From the NCBI RefSeq assembly GCF_000316035.1, contig NZ_ANHX01000040.1, forward strand, positions 62,001 through 126,000: 64,000 nucleotides of DNA. The letters run 5' to 3'. The translations under genes were made by a program, and so were the position numbers. Below are positions 44,710 to 54,506 of this stretch, in pieces; position 1 is the stretch's first letter; each line of letters starts with the position of its first letter. Below the pieces are notes generated by a model. It was not told where the DNA came from. It ran no database searches and saw only the letters and a program-made list of their open reading frames with translations. This DNA is from Paenibacillus sp. PAMC 26794 (lineage in GTDB: Bacteria > Bacillota > Bacilli > Paenibacillales > Paenibacillaceae).

Positions 44710-45342
44710 TTATTCCCCTTCAATAAAATAAAGCCGCTGTCCCTCCGTGATCCGGGATTGCCCTTGCGTCAAATCCGTGATCCAGGCTATAAAAGCCTCG
44801 GTTTCACTATCCGGCGGAAGACAAGTCAACGTAACCTTATCGGTGAATCCAGTTTCACCTGTACGGACTTCCCGGCTTCTTAACTCATTTTCCACTTTAC
44901 CCAGCCACGTATAATCCAGTTCAACAAACACTTCACGATGCAGCACGTTGGTAATGGCTTCTCCGGCTTCAATGGCTGCTACAGCTCCATCCGTATAAGC
45001 ACGAATTAACCCGCCAGCTCCAAGCATAATTCCCCCGAAGTATCGCGTAACCACAATTGCCACATTTTTTAATTTCTGATTTTTGATCACTTCAAGAATG
45101 GGTTTCCCTGCTGTTCCGCTGGGTTCACCGTCATCGGATTGCTTCTGGATCTCATCCCGCTCCCCAATCATGTATGCAGAGCAGTTATGAGTTGCATTCC
45201 AATGTTTTTTCTTGATCTCATCAATAAAGGTAACAGCCTCTTCCTCTGTCGTGACCGGCATAATATGACCGATAAATCGCGACTTCTTGATTACAATTTC
45301 CAGATTGCCCGGTCCTCGAACCGTGCGATAACGTTCAATCAT
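44710..45342 (-). CDS. YigZ/IMPACT-family protein
   Basis: IMPACT-fold protein (Bacillus YvyE type), 210 aa. N-terminal UPF0029 domain with KKSRFIGHIMPV, HNCSAYMIG and DDGEPSGTAGKPIL; C-terminal DUF1949 (about 135-205). The role may be translation or ribosome-linked, by analogy with IMPACT; not established. ATG 45342 starts at the conserved MIERYRTV; the ribosome site (AGGA adjoining the ATG) is weak, and the longer frame runs into the pgi terminator. Confidence 0.88.
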   Translation of the reverse strand: MIERYRTVRGPGNLEIVIKKSRFIGHIMPVTTEEEAVTFIDEIKKKHWNATHNCSAYMIGERDEIQKQSDDGEPSGTAGKPILEVIKNQKLKNVAIVVTRYFGGIMLGAGGLIRAYTDGAVAAIEAGEAITNVLHREVFVELDYTWLGKVENELRSREVRTGETGFTDKVTLTCLPPDSETEAFIAWITDLTQGQSRITEGQRLYFIEGE

Positions 45343-45383
45343 TCCTATCCAACTTTCTAATTTGATCCATTTTACAAGAAAGC

Positions 45384-45413
45384 AGTTCACCGCGCGAACG
45401 CGGACGAACTGCC
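45384..45413 (-). terminator. Intrinsic terminator of pgi
   Basis: On the minus strand CAGTTC-GT-CCGCG pairs with CGCGG-TG-AACTG around a TTCG loop, followed by CTTTCTTGT. Confidence 0.75.
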
Positions 45414-45510
45414 CTGGTTATCTACACCCGGAAACCCTGCATCTTACTTGAACAGTGATTCCCGGATAGATTTACATTACCTTATTCAACTATATGAGCA
45501 GACCGATGAA

Positions 45511-46866
45511 TTATTCGGAAAGTCTCGCTTCGAGCGCTGCTTTCTCTTCTTCAAAGCCTGGTTTGCCCAGCAATGCGAACATATTTTTCTTGTAAGCTTC
45601 CACGCCTGGTTGGTCAAATGGATTGACGCCCAGCAGGTAGCCACTGATACCGCATGCTTTTTCAAAGAAGTATACCAGATATCCGAAAGAATATGGAGTC
45701 ATATCTGGAATGTTCACAATCAGGTTTGGTACTTGACCATCCGTATGTGCAAGCAGTGTTCCCTGGAACGCTTTTTTGTTAACAAAGTCCATGGTTTTGC
45801 CTTCAAGGAAGTTCAGGCCATCCAGATCGTCCGGATCGGATTTGATCGAGATATGCTCTGCAACTTCAGTAACCTGAATGACAGTTTCGAAAATATTCCG
45901 GCTACCTTCCTGAATGAATTGACCCATGGAGTGCAAGTCTGTGGAGAAATCAACAGATGCAGGATAGATCCCTTTGTAGTCTTTACCTTCACTCTCTCCA
46001 AACAGTTGTTTCCACCACTCGGACACGAAGTGCAGGGATGGCTCATAGTTTACAAGGATCTCAGTGCCTTTGCCTTTGCGATACAATGCGTTACGAACAG
46101 CAGCATATTGATATGCTTCATTCTCAGCTACGTTCGGGTTGCTGTATTCTTTGGATGCGTCAGCCGCACCTTGCATCATTTCTTCGATGCTGATACCAGC
46201 TGCTGCGATTGGCAGCAAACCTACAGCTGTCAGAACGGAGTAACGTCCGCCTACATCATCCGGGATAATGAAAGATTCGTATCCTTCTGCATTTGCCAGT
46301 TCTTTCAGTGCACCACGCGCTTTGTCTGTTGTAGCATAGATGCGTTTGCGAGCTTCTTCTTTACCATATTTCTCTTCCAGTGCTGCACGGAAGATACGGA
46401 ATGCGATTGCCGGCTCTGTGGTTGTACCGGATTTGGAGATAACGTTGACGGAGAAATCTTTGCCTTCAACCAGATCCAGCAAATGAGTTACATATGTGGA
46501 ACTGATATTGTTTCCTGCAAAATAGATTTCAGGCGTTTTGCGTTTGTCTTTTGGCAGATTGTTATAGAAAGAGTGAGTCAGCATTTCAATCGCTGCACGT
46601 GCACCTAGGTATGATCCACCGATACCGATAACGATCAGTACTTCGGAGTCGCTTTGGATTTTGGCAGCCGCTTTTTGAATGCGAGCGAACTCTTCTTTGT
46701 CATAAGCCGTTGGCAGGTCAATCCAGCCCAGATAATCGGAGCCTGTTCCTGTTCCGTTGTGAAGCTGCTCGTGAGCCAAACGAATCGGTTCTGCGAAATA
46801 GTCCACTTCGTGCTGATTTACAAATTGCAATGCCGTGCTATAGTCAAATGTCACTTTTTTTGCCAT
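45511..46866 (-). CDS. pgi: Glucose-6-phosphate isomerase
   Basis: Glycolytic isomerase, 451 aa, the normal length for Bacillota PGI. Sugar-phosphate site with [29 protein letters not shown], and the PGI signature near [18 protein letters not shown]. Catalytic Glu and His/Lys are in the expected late region ([12 protein letters not shown]). It has its own terminator. Confidence 0.97.
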   Translation of the reverse strand: MAKKVTFDYSTALQFVNQHEVDYFAEPIRLAHEQLHNGTGTGSDYLGWIDLPTAYDKEEFARIQKAAAKIQSDSEVLIVIGIGGSYLGARAAIEMLTHSFYNNLPKDKRKTPEIYFAGNNISSTYVTHLLDLVEGKDFSVNVISKSGTTTEPAIAFRIFRAALEEKYGKEEARKRIYATTDKARGALKELANAEGYESFIIPDDVGGRYSVLTAVGLLPIAAAGISIEEMMQGAADASKEYSNPNVAENEAYQYAAVRNALYRKGKGTEILVNYEPSLHFVSEWWKQLFGESEGKDYKGIYPASVDFSTDLHSMGQFIQEGSRNIFETVIQVTEVAEHISIKSDPDDLDGLNFLEGKTMDFVNKKAFQGTLLAHTDGQVPNLIVNIPDMTPYSFGYLVYFFEKACGISGYLLGVNPFDQPGVEAYKKNMFALLGKPGFEEEKAALEARLSE

Positions 46867-47003
46867 GATCTCAAAAACCTCCTGATTTCGGTTATATTAT
46901 TTCCGTATCCGTATTCCATTCTAAACAACTTGCCTTAAGGATACTTCAAATCCACGGGGCTGACAAGCTTGCAGCTCGAAATTTGTCGTTAGAATTCAAG
47001 AAG

Positions 47004-47049
47004 CAAAAAGGGTAAACCGAATCCGCGGGTTGCGGTTCTGCTTACCCTT
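47004..47049 (-). terminator. Intrinsic terminator of ppnP
   Basis: On the minus strand AAGGGTAAGCAGAACCGCAA pairs with the complementary arm ending TTTACCCTT, followed by TTTTGCTTC. It begins about 6 nt after the ppnP stop. Confidence 0.85.
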
Positions 47050-47055
47050 CTTATG

Positions 47056-47373
47056 TTATTCCGCCGGGTACGAGCAGACGTAGTCAGTAACGCTGCGTAT
47101 CTCCAGTTTAAATTTGGATTCGGCAGGCACGTGGAACGTAGCTTGACCTTGAATCTCTTGCCACTCTTCTTCTCCGGGAAGCAATACTTTCAGATCTCCG
47201 GACAGAATCTCCATGATTTCACGGGAATCCGTACCGAACTCATAACTGCCTGGAAGCATGATGCCCAGAGTCACTTTGCTGCCATCCCCCAAAATAACCG
47301 TTCTGCTGGTTACCTGACCATCATAATAAATGTTGGCCTCTTTCACTACACTGACTTGATCGAATTGTGACAT
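47056..47373 (-). CDS. ppnP: Pyrimidine/purine nucleoside phosphorylase (DUF1255)
   Basis: Small cupin-fold nucleoside phosphorylase (YaiE/PpnP), 105 aa, full family length. Signatures are NIYYDGQVTSRTV, GIMLPGSYEFGT, EIMEILSGDL and TFHVPAESKFKL. ATG 47373 follows GGGGAGCGGG; the frame to 47499 adds an unrelated lead. Confidence 0.93.
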   Translation of the reverse strand: MSQFDQVSVVKEANIYYDGQVTSRTVILGDGSKVTLGIMLPGSYEFGTDSREIMEILSGDLKVLLPGEEEWQEIQGQATFHVPAESKFKLEIRSVTDYVCSYPAE

Positions 47374-47530
47374 GCGTACCCGCTCCCCTGAAGTTAATGA
47401 AAACAAAAGGCAAAACAGATCAGGGCGATAACGAGTCACCGCCCATCTCTGCGGAAATAACTTACTGCCATGGATCAGGACAGCATGATGCCCTCCCAAC
47501 CATAACAGCGCTTATGAAGCTATAAGTGCG

Positions 47531-47700
47531 TGTTCAAAAAGTCAGGTTTTCAGTACCGAGAAGATGGGATGAAGCTAGAAATGGAGTAGCGGAGCGTAGG
47601 AGAAAACTACGTGAGCAACGGACATTTCGGCTGAATCCCATATTCGACGCTGATGATGCCGTGAGGCATCCTTCGTAATCAAATGCAGACTTTTTGAACA
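47531..47700. mobile_element. MITE-like element with 13-bp inverted termini
   Basis: TGTTCAAAAAGTC (47531-47543) and GACTTTTTGAACA (47688-47700) are perfect terminal inverted repeats of a 170-bp non-coding unit. Inside are hairpins (CGTAGGAGAAAACTACG, GATGCCGTGAGGCATC) and a long-range GATGGGAT/ATCCCAT pairing. It ends 7 bp before the tkt stop codon. I see no target-site duplication. Confidence 0.7.
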
Positions 47701-47707
47701 ACCTCTA

Positions 47708-49750
47708 TTACAGCAATGCTTTTACGCGGCTAACCACGTTATCCACTGTAAAGCCATATTCTTGGATAACACGGTCGCCAGGCGCGGATGCACCGAATGT
47801 GCTGATTCCGAGAATGTCACCTTGATCGCCAACATATTTCTCCCAGCCCATTGGATAAGCCATTTCAATTGCAAGACGAGCTTTAACATCCGGAAGAAGA
47901 ACGGACTCTTTATAAGCTTTGTCTTGTTTCTCGAACAGATCCCAGCTTGGCATGCTGATTACGCGAACTTGGATGCCTTGTTCTGCAAGTGCTGCTTGAG
48001 CTTTAACAGCCAATTGCACTTCAGAACCTGTAGCGATAATTTGTGCTACCGCTTTGCCATCTTTTGCATCAGAGACAACATAAGCACCACGTTTCACGTT
48101 CTCACGTGAACCTTCAACCGTACCTTCCAGGATCGGCAGGTTTTGACGAGTGAGTACGAGTGCAACCGGGTTGCTCTTGTTCTCAAGCGCGTAAGCCCAA
48201 GCAGCCGAAGTTTCATTACCGTCAGCCGGACGAATAACCGTCAGGTTAGGAATGATACGCAGGGATGCCAATTGCTCGATCGGTTCGTGCGTAGGACCAT
48301 CTTCACCAACAGCGATACTGTCGTGAGTCAGAACATACGTTACAGGTAATCCCATCAGGGCAGCCAGACGAACAGCCGGACGCAGGTAATCGGTAAATAC
48401 GAAGAACGTACCTCCGAATACTTTCACACCGCTGTGCAGTGCCATACCGTTCATTGCTCCAGCCATACCGAATTCACGGATACCGAAGTAGATGTTACGG
48501 CCGGAGTAATCTTCAGGTGTGAAGTTCTCTAGGTTGTTCAGGTGAGTCATTGTGGAGCTTTCCAAGTCAGCAGATCCGCCTGTCAGTTGTGGCACGTTGT
48601 GCGCCAGACCGTTCAAAGCGTTACCGGATGCTACACGAGTGGAAAGAGCTTTGTCTGTTGCTGCATATTTAGGAAGATCACGGTCCCAACCTTCTGGAAG
48701 GTCGCCGTTAATCGCTGTTTCGAATTGAGCTGCCAGCTCAGGGAAAGCTTTTTTGTACTCGGCAAATTTCTCGTCCCAAGCTTTGTTAGCAGAGATACCA
48801 CGATCTTTCACTTGTGCAAAGTGATCGCGAACTTCAGCTGGTACGTGGAAGTTTTCTTCGTAAACCCATTTGTAATACTCTTTAGTCAATTTGGCTTCGT
48901 CTGCACCCAGTGGAGATCCGTGAGTACCGCCGTGGCCGCCTTTACCTTGTTTGTTCGGGCTACCATAACCGATAACCGTTTTAACTTCGATCAGTGTAGG
49001 ACGCAGTGTATCTGCTTGACCTTCCTGAATTGCTTTTTCGATTGCAGGCAGATCATTACCATCTTCAACGCGCAGCACTTGCCAGCCATAAGCGTCAAAA
49101 CGCTTCGCGATGCTTTCGGAAGAAGACAGATCCAATTTACCATCCAACGTGATGTCATTGGAGTCGAACAACATGATCAGTTTGCCCAAGTGCAAACGTC
49201 CAGCCAAGGAAGCTGATTCATGAGATACGCCTTCCATCAAGTCACCATCACCACAGATTGCGTAAGTGTAGTGGTCAACTACGTTGAATTTGTCTTTATT
49301 GTATGTTGCACCCAGTTGAGCTTCAGCCATCGCCATACCTACAGCCATTGCAATACCTTGACCCAGTGGGCCTGTAGTTGCATCAACACCTGCAGTATGT
49401 CCGAATTCCGGGTGACCCGGAGTTTTGCTTCCCCATTGACGGAACTGTTTCAGTTCTTCCATTGGAAGATCATATCCGCTCAGGTGCAGCAAGCTGTACA
49501 ACAACATGGAGCCATGTCCTGCAGACAGGACAAAACGGTCCCGGTTAACCCAAGTTGGGTGGTCCGGGTTATGAGTCATCGTTTTTGCAAAAAGTTGGTA
49601 CCCCATTGGAGCGGAGCCCATAGGCATACCCGGATGTCCGGAATTTGCCTTCTCAATTGCATCAATCGCCAAAGTACGTACGGTAGTAATCGACAGGTTG
49701 TCGATTGTAGTGTTCTCGTCCTTTTGAATCGCTTCGTTCTTGTCCGTCAT
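47708..49750 (-). CDS. tkt: Transketolase
   Basis: ThDP-dependent transketolase of the pentose phosphate pathway, 680 aa, full length. ThDP motif [12 protein letters not shown] to [39 protein letters not shown], and the pyrimidine-domain Glu in [10 protein letters not shown]-terminal domain complete. GAGGAGG precedes ATG 49750. A palindrome lies upstream (49825-49839). Confidence 0.97.
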   Translation of the reverse strand: MTDKNEAIQKDENTTIDNLSITTVRTLAIDAIEKANSGHPGMPMGSAPMGYQLFAKTMTHNPDHPTWVNRDRFVLSAGHGSMLLYSLLHLSGYDLPMEELKQFRQWGSKTPGHPEFGHTAGVDATTGPLGQGIAMAVGMAMAEAQLGATYNKDKFNVVDHYTYAICGDGDLMEGVSHESASLAGRLHLGKLIMLFDSNDITLDGKLDLSSSESIAKRFDAYGWQVLRVEDGNDLPAIEKAIQEGQADTLRPTLIEVKTVIGYGSPNKQGKGGHGGTHGSPLGADEAKLTKEYYKWVYEENFHVPAEVRDHFAQVKDRGISANKAWDEKFAEYKKAFPELAAQFETAINGDLPEGWDRDLPKYAATDKALSTRVASGNALNGLAHNVPQLTGGSADLESSTMTHLNNLENFTPEDYSGRNIYFGIREFGMAGAMNGMALHSGVKVFGGTFFVFTDYLRPAVRLAALMGLPVTYVLTHDSIAVGEDGPTHEPIEQLASLRIIPNLTVIRPADGNETSAAWAYALENKSNPVALVLTRQNLPILEGTVEGSRENVKRGAYVVSDAKDGKAVAQIIATGSEVQLAVKAQAALAEQGIQVRVISMPSWDLFEKQDKAYKESVLLPDVKARLAIEMAYPMGWEKYVGDQGDILGISTFGASAPGDRVIQEYGFTVDNVVSRVKALL

Positions 49751-50188
49751 GGTTTGTCCTCCTCATGTCTTTAGATAAGTCGGGTGCGCAAGCGAATCCC
49801 TCTCATCATACAAGCAAACCGAATTTCACAATAAGTGAATCCGCTTGAGTGTTTCATTTTGACTTATTCACTTTTGTATTGTATCACTTGGCGTGGAGCT
49901 TTTCCATAACCTTCTTTTAGAAGTTCGTGAAAAATCGGTGGTTTGTGATGAATAATCCTTGGCCTATCAAGCAAAAATCGTACTGTACAAGGTACTAAAT
50001 TCCAAAAGCAGACTTAAGGAGCCTCGCAAATCCATCGCATGAAGTATAACCTTTAACCTGAAAACCATGCATTTTTTAGATATTCATCCTCAATTCACAT
50101 ATAATGTTCCTTAATATGGATTACGAAATTCGGGCTGTGCTTTACTTTTTTATAGATGTACACGTGTCAATCATAGGAGGTCGCGATT
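49751..50188. other. Divergent control region of tkt and the small membrane gene
   Basis: No gene. It contains TTCACAATAAGTGAA (49825-49839), an inverted pair AAGTGAAT (49833) / ATTCACTT (49866), and a possible tkt promoter on the minus strand (TTATTG, 18 bp, TATGAT near 49805-49834). On the plus strand TATAAT at 50100 could be a -10 without a clear -35. Confidence 0.5.
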
Positions 50189-50668
50189 ATGCCAGATCCT
50201 GCTGCTCACCCATCAACATCGGTAAAACACTCATTACCCTGGCTATGCGGTATTTTAACGGGAATTCTCTCGGGAGTTGTCCTGGGATTTTTCCTCAAAA
50301 TGATTCAGGCCAACACTGGTGAACAAGTATATACTCTGCTGCTGAATATTGATTTTGTGCCTGGTCTTCCGCCAACCTTACCCGAATTCATTGAATTTGC
50401 TTTGCATCTCATCGTGTCCGTTGTCATCGGTATCTTCTATCTGTGGTGGGTAAGGCATTCAGGCCGCCCTATGATCAAAGGAATTTTACTTGGTGCAGTT
50501 TCGTCCCTGCTCTATATCCCACTCTCTCAATTGTCATCACGTGTGCCCGACCTGTACGATGTGTCCGCCATCCTCTATTGGATTATTGGACATCTGCTGT
50601 TTGGTATTGTGCTTGGCTTGTGCGGAAAGTATATCAACACAACAAAAAAAGCGACTCCCGTTTCGTAA
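50189..50668 (+). CDS. Small integral membrane protein
   Basis: I cannot name the family with confidence; Bacillus YqhR-like is possible. 159 aa with four predicted helices (about 17-38, 67-89, 98-116, 127-147). ATAGGAGGT lies about 8 nt before ATG 50189, so it is surely expressed. The last codons and TAA stop lie inside the following terminator hairpin. Confidence 0.85.
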   Translation: MPDPAAHPSTSVKHSLPWLCGILTGILSGVVLGFFLKMIQANTGEQVYTLLLNIDFVPGLPPTLPEFIEFALHLIVSVVIGIFYLWWVRHSGRPMIKGILLGAVSSLLYIPLSQLSSRVPDLYDVSAILYWIIGHLLFGIVLGLCGKYINTTKKATPVS

Positions 50669-50691
50669 ACGAATTGGGGTCGCTTTATTGT
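50647..50691. terminator. Bidirectional terminator overlapping a CDS end
   Basis: AGCGACTCC pairs with GGGGTCGCT, inner GTTTCGTAAACGAA. T-rich flanks on both strands serve the membrane gene (plus) and purU (minus). The stop codon of the membrane gene (50666-50668) lies in the hairpin. Confidence 0.85.
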
Positions 50692-50742
50692 TAGTCTATT
50701 ACGTGGTTCCGAATCAACCTTGCACAGTATTAAAGCGTGAGC

Positions 50743-51636
50743 TTAAAATACAACGGTTTTATTTTCATGAACAAGAACACGGTCTTCGACATGCCATTTC
50801 ACGGCACGTGCGAGCACAACACGCTCAATGGTTCGTCCAATACGCTTCAGCTCGGTTACATCGTCCCCATGGCTAACTCGCTGCACGTCCTGTTCAATAA
50901 TCGGGCCACCATCCAGTTCTTCCGTAACATAGTGCGCTGTCGCACCGATAATTTTGACACCGCGGTTGTACGCCTGCGCATACGGTTTACCACCCACGAA
51001 GGCTGGCAGGAACGAATGGTGAATATTAATGATTCGATTGCGGTAATGCTCAATGAACATCGGAGAGATAATCTGCATGTAACGAGCCAGAATGATCACA
51101 TCCACATCGTTGCCGATGACGTCCAGTTGGCGCTGTTCCGCTTCTTTTTTCGTATCTGCTGTAACTGGGATATGATGATATGGAATGCCAAATGATTCTA
51201 CATAGTCCTTCATGTCCAGATGGTTGCTGACCACAAGCGCAATATCTGCATCCAGGTCGCCTGCCTGCCATTGCCACAACAATTCAACCAGACAGTGATC
51301 TTCTTTGGACACAAAGATAGCCAGTTTCTTCTTGCGGCTGACCGCAGATAACGTCCATTCCATCTGGAAACGGCTTGCTACTTCTGCAAAATCAGCTTCC
51401 AGTTTCGGCAAATTGACCAACAATTGCGGAAGATCAAACTCAATCCGCATAAAGAACATGCCGCCAGCAGGGTCCATTGTATACTGGTCCGACTGAACAA
51501 TGTTTGCACCATGCTGGTGCAGGAAATGAGATACGGCAGCTACAATTCCTGGACCATCCGGACAGGAAATAAGCATGCGCGCACGATCGGCGCGGTTTTT
51601 AGAATCAGGGCGTACTTGTTTAGCGTGGATCTCCAT
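50743..51636 (-). CDS. purU: Formyltetrahydrofolate deformylase
   Basis: Hydrolyses 10-formyl-THF to formate and THF, balancing one-carbon and purine supply; 297 aa. An N-terminal ACT domain (about 18-95; ISCPDGPGIVAAVSHFLHQH) may sense methionine or glycine by family knowledge. The formyltransferase-fold domain carries the catalytic Asn/His/Asp set in NIHHSFLPAFVGGKPYAQAY and DGGPIIEQDV. AAGGAGG lies 11-12 nt before the ATG. Confidence 0.96.
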   Translation of the reverse strand: MEIHAKQVRPDSKNRADRARMLISCPDGPGIVAAVSHFLHQHGANIVQSDQYTMDPAGGMFFMRIEFDLPQLLVNLPKLEADFAEVASRFQMEWTLSAVSRKKKLAIFVSKEDHCLVELLWQWQAGDLDADIALVVSNHLDMKDYVESFGIPYHHIPVTADTKKEAEQRQLDVIGNDVDVIILARYMQIISPMFIEHYRNRIINIHHSFLPAFVGGKPYAQAYNRGVKIIGATAHYVTEELDGGPIIEQDVQRVSHGDDVTELKRIGRTIERVVLARAVKWHVEDRVLVHENKTVVF

Positions 51637-51678
51637 CGGGTTATTCTTCCTCCTTCAATTAAGCCATGACCTGCGGGA

Positions 51679-52785
51679 TTAACCCGCAAGCCATGCAATC
51701 AAGCGATGATTCAGTTGTTCTTCATTCAAATGCGGGAATAGTGCAGCTTCAGTCACCATGTCATAGAGGCGTTCCAGCGGTTCGCGCGGATCTGCCTTTT
51801 TGGCTTTGGCATCATTTTTGAGCAACGTCCACACATCCAGAATATACGAACGAGACTCAATCTCTTTACCTTTGAAAAAGTGTTGCAACTGTTCTACTTC
51901 TGTCAGGAAATCCTGGCCGAATCGACCGGCAACATCCCCACGAAGCAGCGCAATCTCCACCTCATACATTGGACGCTGTGTCTTGGCCTCTTTACCAATC
52001 CAAGGTGTCTCCAGAATAAATGGACGTCCTTGAAGCTTCTCATGGTTGACGATGCGGTTAATCGCTTCAAACCCGATCCAGCCAGAGCCAATTGGTGTAT
52101 GACGGTCCTTGTGCGCACCCACAGCATTCTTACTATCATTAATATGCATTACGGCAATGCGGTCAAGTCCTACCGTGCGATCGAATTGTTCCAGTACACC
52201 GTCAAAATCATTAACGATATCATATCCGGCATCATGAATGTGACATGTATCCATACACACAGTCAGGCGCTCGTTATATGTTACTTTCTCGATAATCTGA
52301 GCGATCTCTTCGAAACTGCGACCCATCTCCGTACCTTTGCCAGCCATAGTCTCCAGAGCGATGTTCACATCCGTGTCTTTCACACCCTCCAGCACTTCAT
52401 TCAATCCTTCTGCGATCCGTCCGATCCCATAGTGGGCATCTTTGTCTGTAAATGCGCCGGGATGTAATACGATGTTCTTCACACCAATAGCATGTGTCCG
52501 ACGAATCTCTTCCTGAAGGAAATCTACAGCCAGTCTAAACGTATTATCTTTGTATGAGCCAAGATTAACAATGTACGGTGCATGAACAACGATATCTTCC
52601 ATTCCACCCTCTTGCATGGCAACCTTGCCTTCTTCAATATACATGGACTCAATTGGCTTGCGACGTGTATTCTGTGGTGCACCCGTATATATCATAAACG
52701 AACTGGAACCGTACGAGGACGCTTCCTTCGTTGCACTCAATAATCCCTTGTCCGAAAAGGACACGTGGGAGCCGATTTTCAGCAT
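51679..52785 (-). CDS. nfo: Deoxyribonuclease IV with C-terminal extension
   Basis: AP endonuclease (EndoIV) of base-excision repair, 368 aa. TIM-barrel with [67 protein letters not shown] and FILETPWIG give the trinuclear zinc ligands. The usual family end falls near residue 281; about 85 further residues form a helical extension ([20 protein letters not shown], then [20 protein letters not shown]) with no recognised domain. It is 42 nt upstream of purU on the same strand. Confidence 0.94.
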   Translation of the reverse strand: MLKIGSHVSFSDKGLLSATKEASSYGSSSFMIYTGAPQNTRRKPIESMYIEEGKVAMQEGGMEDIVVHAPYIVNLGSYKDNTFRLAVDFLQEEIRRTHAIGVKNIVLHPGAFTDKDAHYGIGRIAEGLNEVLEGVKDTDVNIALETMAGKGTEMGRSFEEIAQIIEKVTYNERLTVCMDTCHIHDAGYDIVNDFDGVLEQFDRTVGLDRIAVMHINDSKNAVGAHKDRHTPIGSGWIGFEAINRIVNHEKLQGRPFILETPWIGKEAKTQRPMYEVEIALLRGDVAGRFGQDFLTEVEQLQHFFKGKEIESRSYILDVWTLLKNDAKAKKADPREPLERLYDMVTEAALFPHLNEEQLNHRLIAWLAG

Positions 52786-52955
52786 TATTGATCCCCCTTA
52801 TTCTGAATTATCCCTTATTCTAACGCGATTATCGAAATAAATCTAGAAATGCGCTATAATTCGGGATAGAGGCTATTTTTGACAGCTAATATGTGGAACA
52901 TGGGTAGACGGAATCCGTCTTTCCGTGAAAATCAATGAACCGAGGTGACTCCGCA

Positions 52956-53423
52956 ATGATTTTCGACTCCTACGCGATGATACTGAACAGCTATTCCCCC
53001 AGCAATTGGTTTATGAATACGATCGCATTCTGGACTTTTTTATTGCTTGGGAGCATGTGTATCGGTGGATTTTTTATGATGCGCAAGTTTTTGAAAGTGC
53101 TACCAAAAGCAGACGGAAAGTCCAAACTGGATTGGCAGAATTATTGGGTTGAAGCCAGCCGTCACTTATGGACAGATGAAGCCAAAGCTTTTTTGGATCA
53201 ACTAGTGGAGCCTGTGCCCGGGCCATTTCGTGACATCGCCAAACATTCCATTGCTGCAGAGATCGGTAAGATTGCAGTTGAAGACAACGCCACGGAAGTA
53301 TCGAGAGATCATTGCATCAAAGGTTACATTATTGCCACACCGAAGCGGGATAATAAGTTTTTGGTAAAATTTTTGGAGAAAAACAAAATCGATTATTCCC
53401 CTTATCAACATTTGATTAAATAA
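52956..53423 (+). CDS. DUF2621-family membrane protein
   Basis: Small membrane-anchored protein of the DUF2621 (Bacillus YneK-like) family, 155 aa. One strong N-terminal helix (about 16-42), then a cytoplasmic domain with a PCP-red-like segment (WTDEAKAFLDQLVEPVPGPF, then KHSIAAEIGKIA). ATG 52956 is 8-9 nt after GAGGTGAC. The function is unknown. Confidence 0.85.
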   Translation: MIFDSYAMILNSYSPSNWFMNTIAFWTFLLLGSMCIGGFFMMRKFLKVLPKADGKSKLDWQNYWVEASRHLWTDEAKAFLDQLVEPVPGPFRDIAKHSIAAEIGKIAVEDNATEVSRDHCIKGYIIATPKRDNKFLVKFLEKNKIDYSPYQHLIK

Positions 53424-53582
53424 AATAAAAGATGAGTTAAGTGGCACATAGATTTGGTTAATTAGATACAGATATGCTCCGTCAGGTAAGTTGTTCCCAA
53501 CAGGCAGTGCTTACCGTACGGGGCTGTTTGTCGATCCAACGGTATATATCAGCGCAGTGAAAATACAGAGAGGATGTTTGAT

Positions 53583-54494
53583 ATGAAAATTGCCATTTGT
53601 GGAGGTACCGGATTTGTGGGAGGAGCACTTGTAGATTACTGGCTGCAAGCCGGGCACCATGTGAAAGTTATTACACGAAAACTGCCTGACTTGCATAATC
53701 CAAGTAAAAATCTTACATATATATCGTGGGAACAAGTCGAAGAACAATCTCACTTGATGGAAGGTATGGACGCTCTCGTTAACCTTGCCGGAGAAACGCT
53801 GAATCAACGTTGGACAACCAAGGCGAAGCTGGAGATTGTTGAATCCAGGGTCACTACCGTAGCGCGGGTAGCCCGATTGGTGGAATCCCTGGAACAAAAG
53901 CCGGAAGTGGTCGTTCAAGCTTCTGCCATGGCCATCTATGGAACCTCTCCTAACGAAACCTTTGACGAAAGCAGTCCGCAAAAATCAATGAATTTCCCGT
54001 CCCGGGTCTCGGAACAATGGGAAGTTGCTGCAGATGCTATCAAAAATGTAAGACTCGTTAAAATCCGGGTGAGTCTGGTTCTTGGACATAAAAGAGGTGC
54101 TTTTCCATTGATGAAACTTCCTTATATGCTGGGTGTTGGTGGCAAGATCGGCAGTGGCAAGCAATGGACTAGCTGGATTCACATTATGGATATCGTAAGA
54201 CTCATTGATTTTAGCATTCAAAATAAACAAGTGTCAGGTCCGGTCAATGCTTCCTCACCGAACCCTGTTACCAATGATGAATTCGGTCGTACGGTCGGTA
54301 AAGTGTATCATCGCCCTCACTGGTTCCCCGTACCCAGCTTCCTGATTAAAACCTTGGTCGGAGAACTATCCGTTGTCGTGCTTCAGGGGCAGAGAGTCAT
54401 TCCGCAAAAAGCTCTCGACCACGGATTCCAGTTCACCTTCCCAACCTTAACCCAGGCACTGGAAGATCTGAAACACCGCGGCTTATCTGACTGA
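53583..54494 (+). CDS. TIGR01777-family epimerase-like protein
   Basis: Extended-SDR (SDR39U1/YfhF type) protein, 303 aa. Rossmann motif CGGTGFVGGALV, then ALVNLAGETLNQRWT, a KxxIVESR block, ASAMAIYG, and C-terminal DUF1731 (GELSVVVLQGQRVIPQKALD). The catalytic Tyr is in AIYG as usual for this group. The reaction is unknown. ATG 53583 is 9 nt after AGAGGA; the earlier ATG 53574 abuts it. Confidence 0.92.
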   Translation: MKIAICGGTGFVGGALVDYWLQAGHHVKVITRKLPDLHNPSKNLTYISWEQVEEQSHLMEGMDALVNLAGETLNQRWTTKAKLEIVESRVTTVARVARLVESLEQKPEVVVQASAMAIYGTSPNETFDESSPQKSMNFPSRVSEQWEVAADAIKNVRLVKIRVSLVLGHKRGAFPLMKLPYMLGVGGKIGSGKQWTSWIHIMDIVRLIDFSIQNKQVSGPVNASSPNPVTNDEFGRTVGKVYHRPHWFPVPSFLIKTLVGELSVVVLQGQRVIPQKALDHGFQFTFPTLTQALEDLKHRGLSD

Positions 54495-54506
54495 TCAAAC
54501 TATGCC

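Noticed and set aside
45448..46608. 386-codon open frame on the plus strand antisense to pgi
   Set aside because: Cys/Phe-rich shadow of a firmly identified gene, no ribosome site.
48542..49774. Two long plus-strand frames antisense to tkt
   Set aside because: Shadow frames opposite conserved transketolase motifs.
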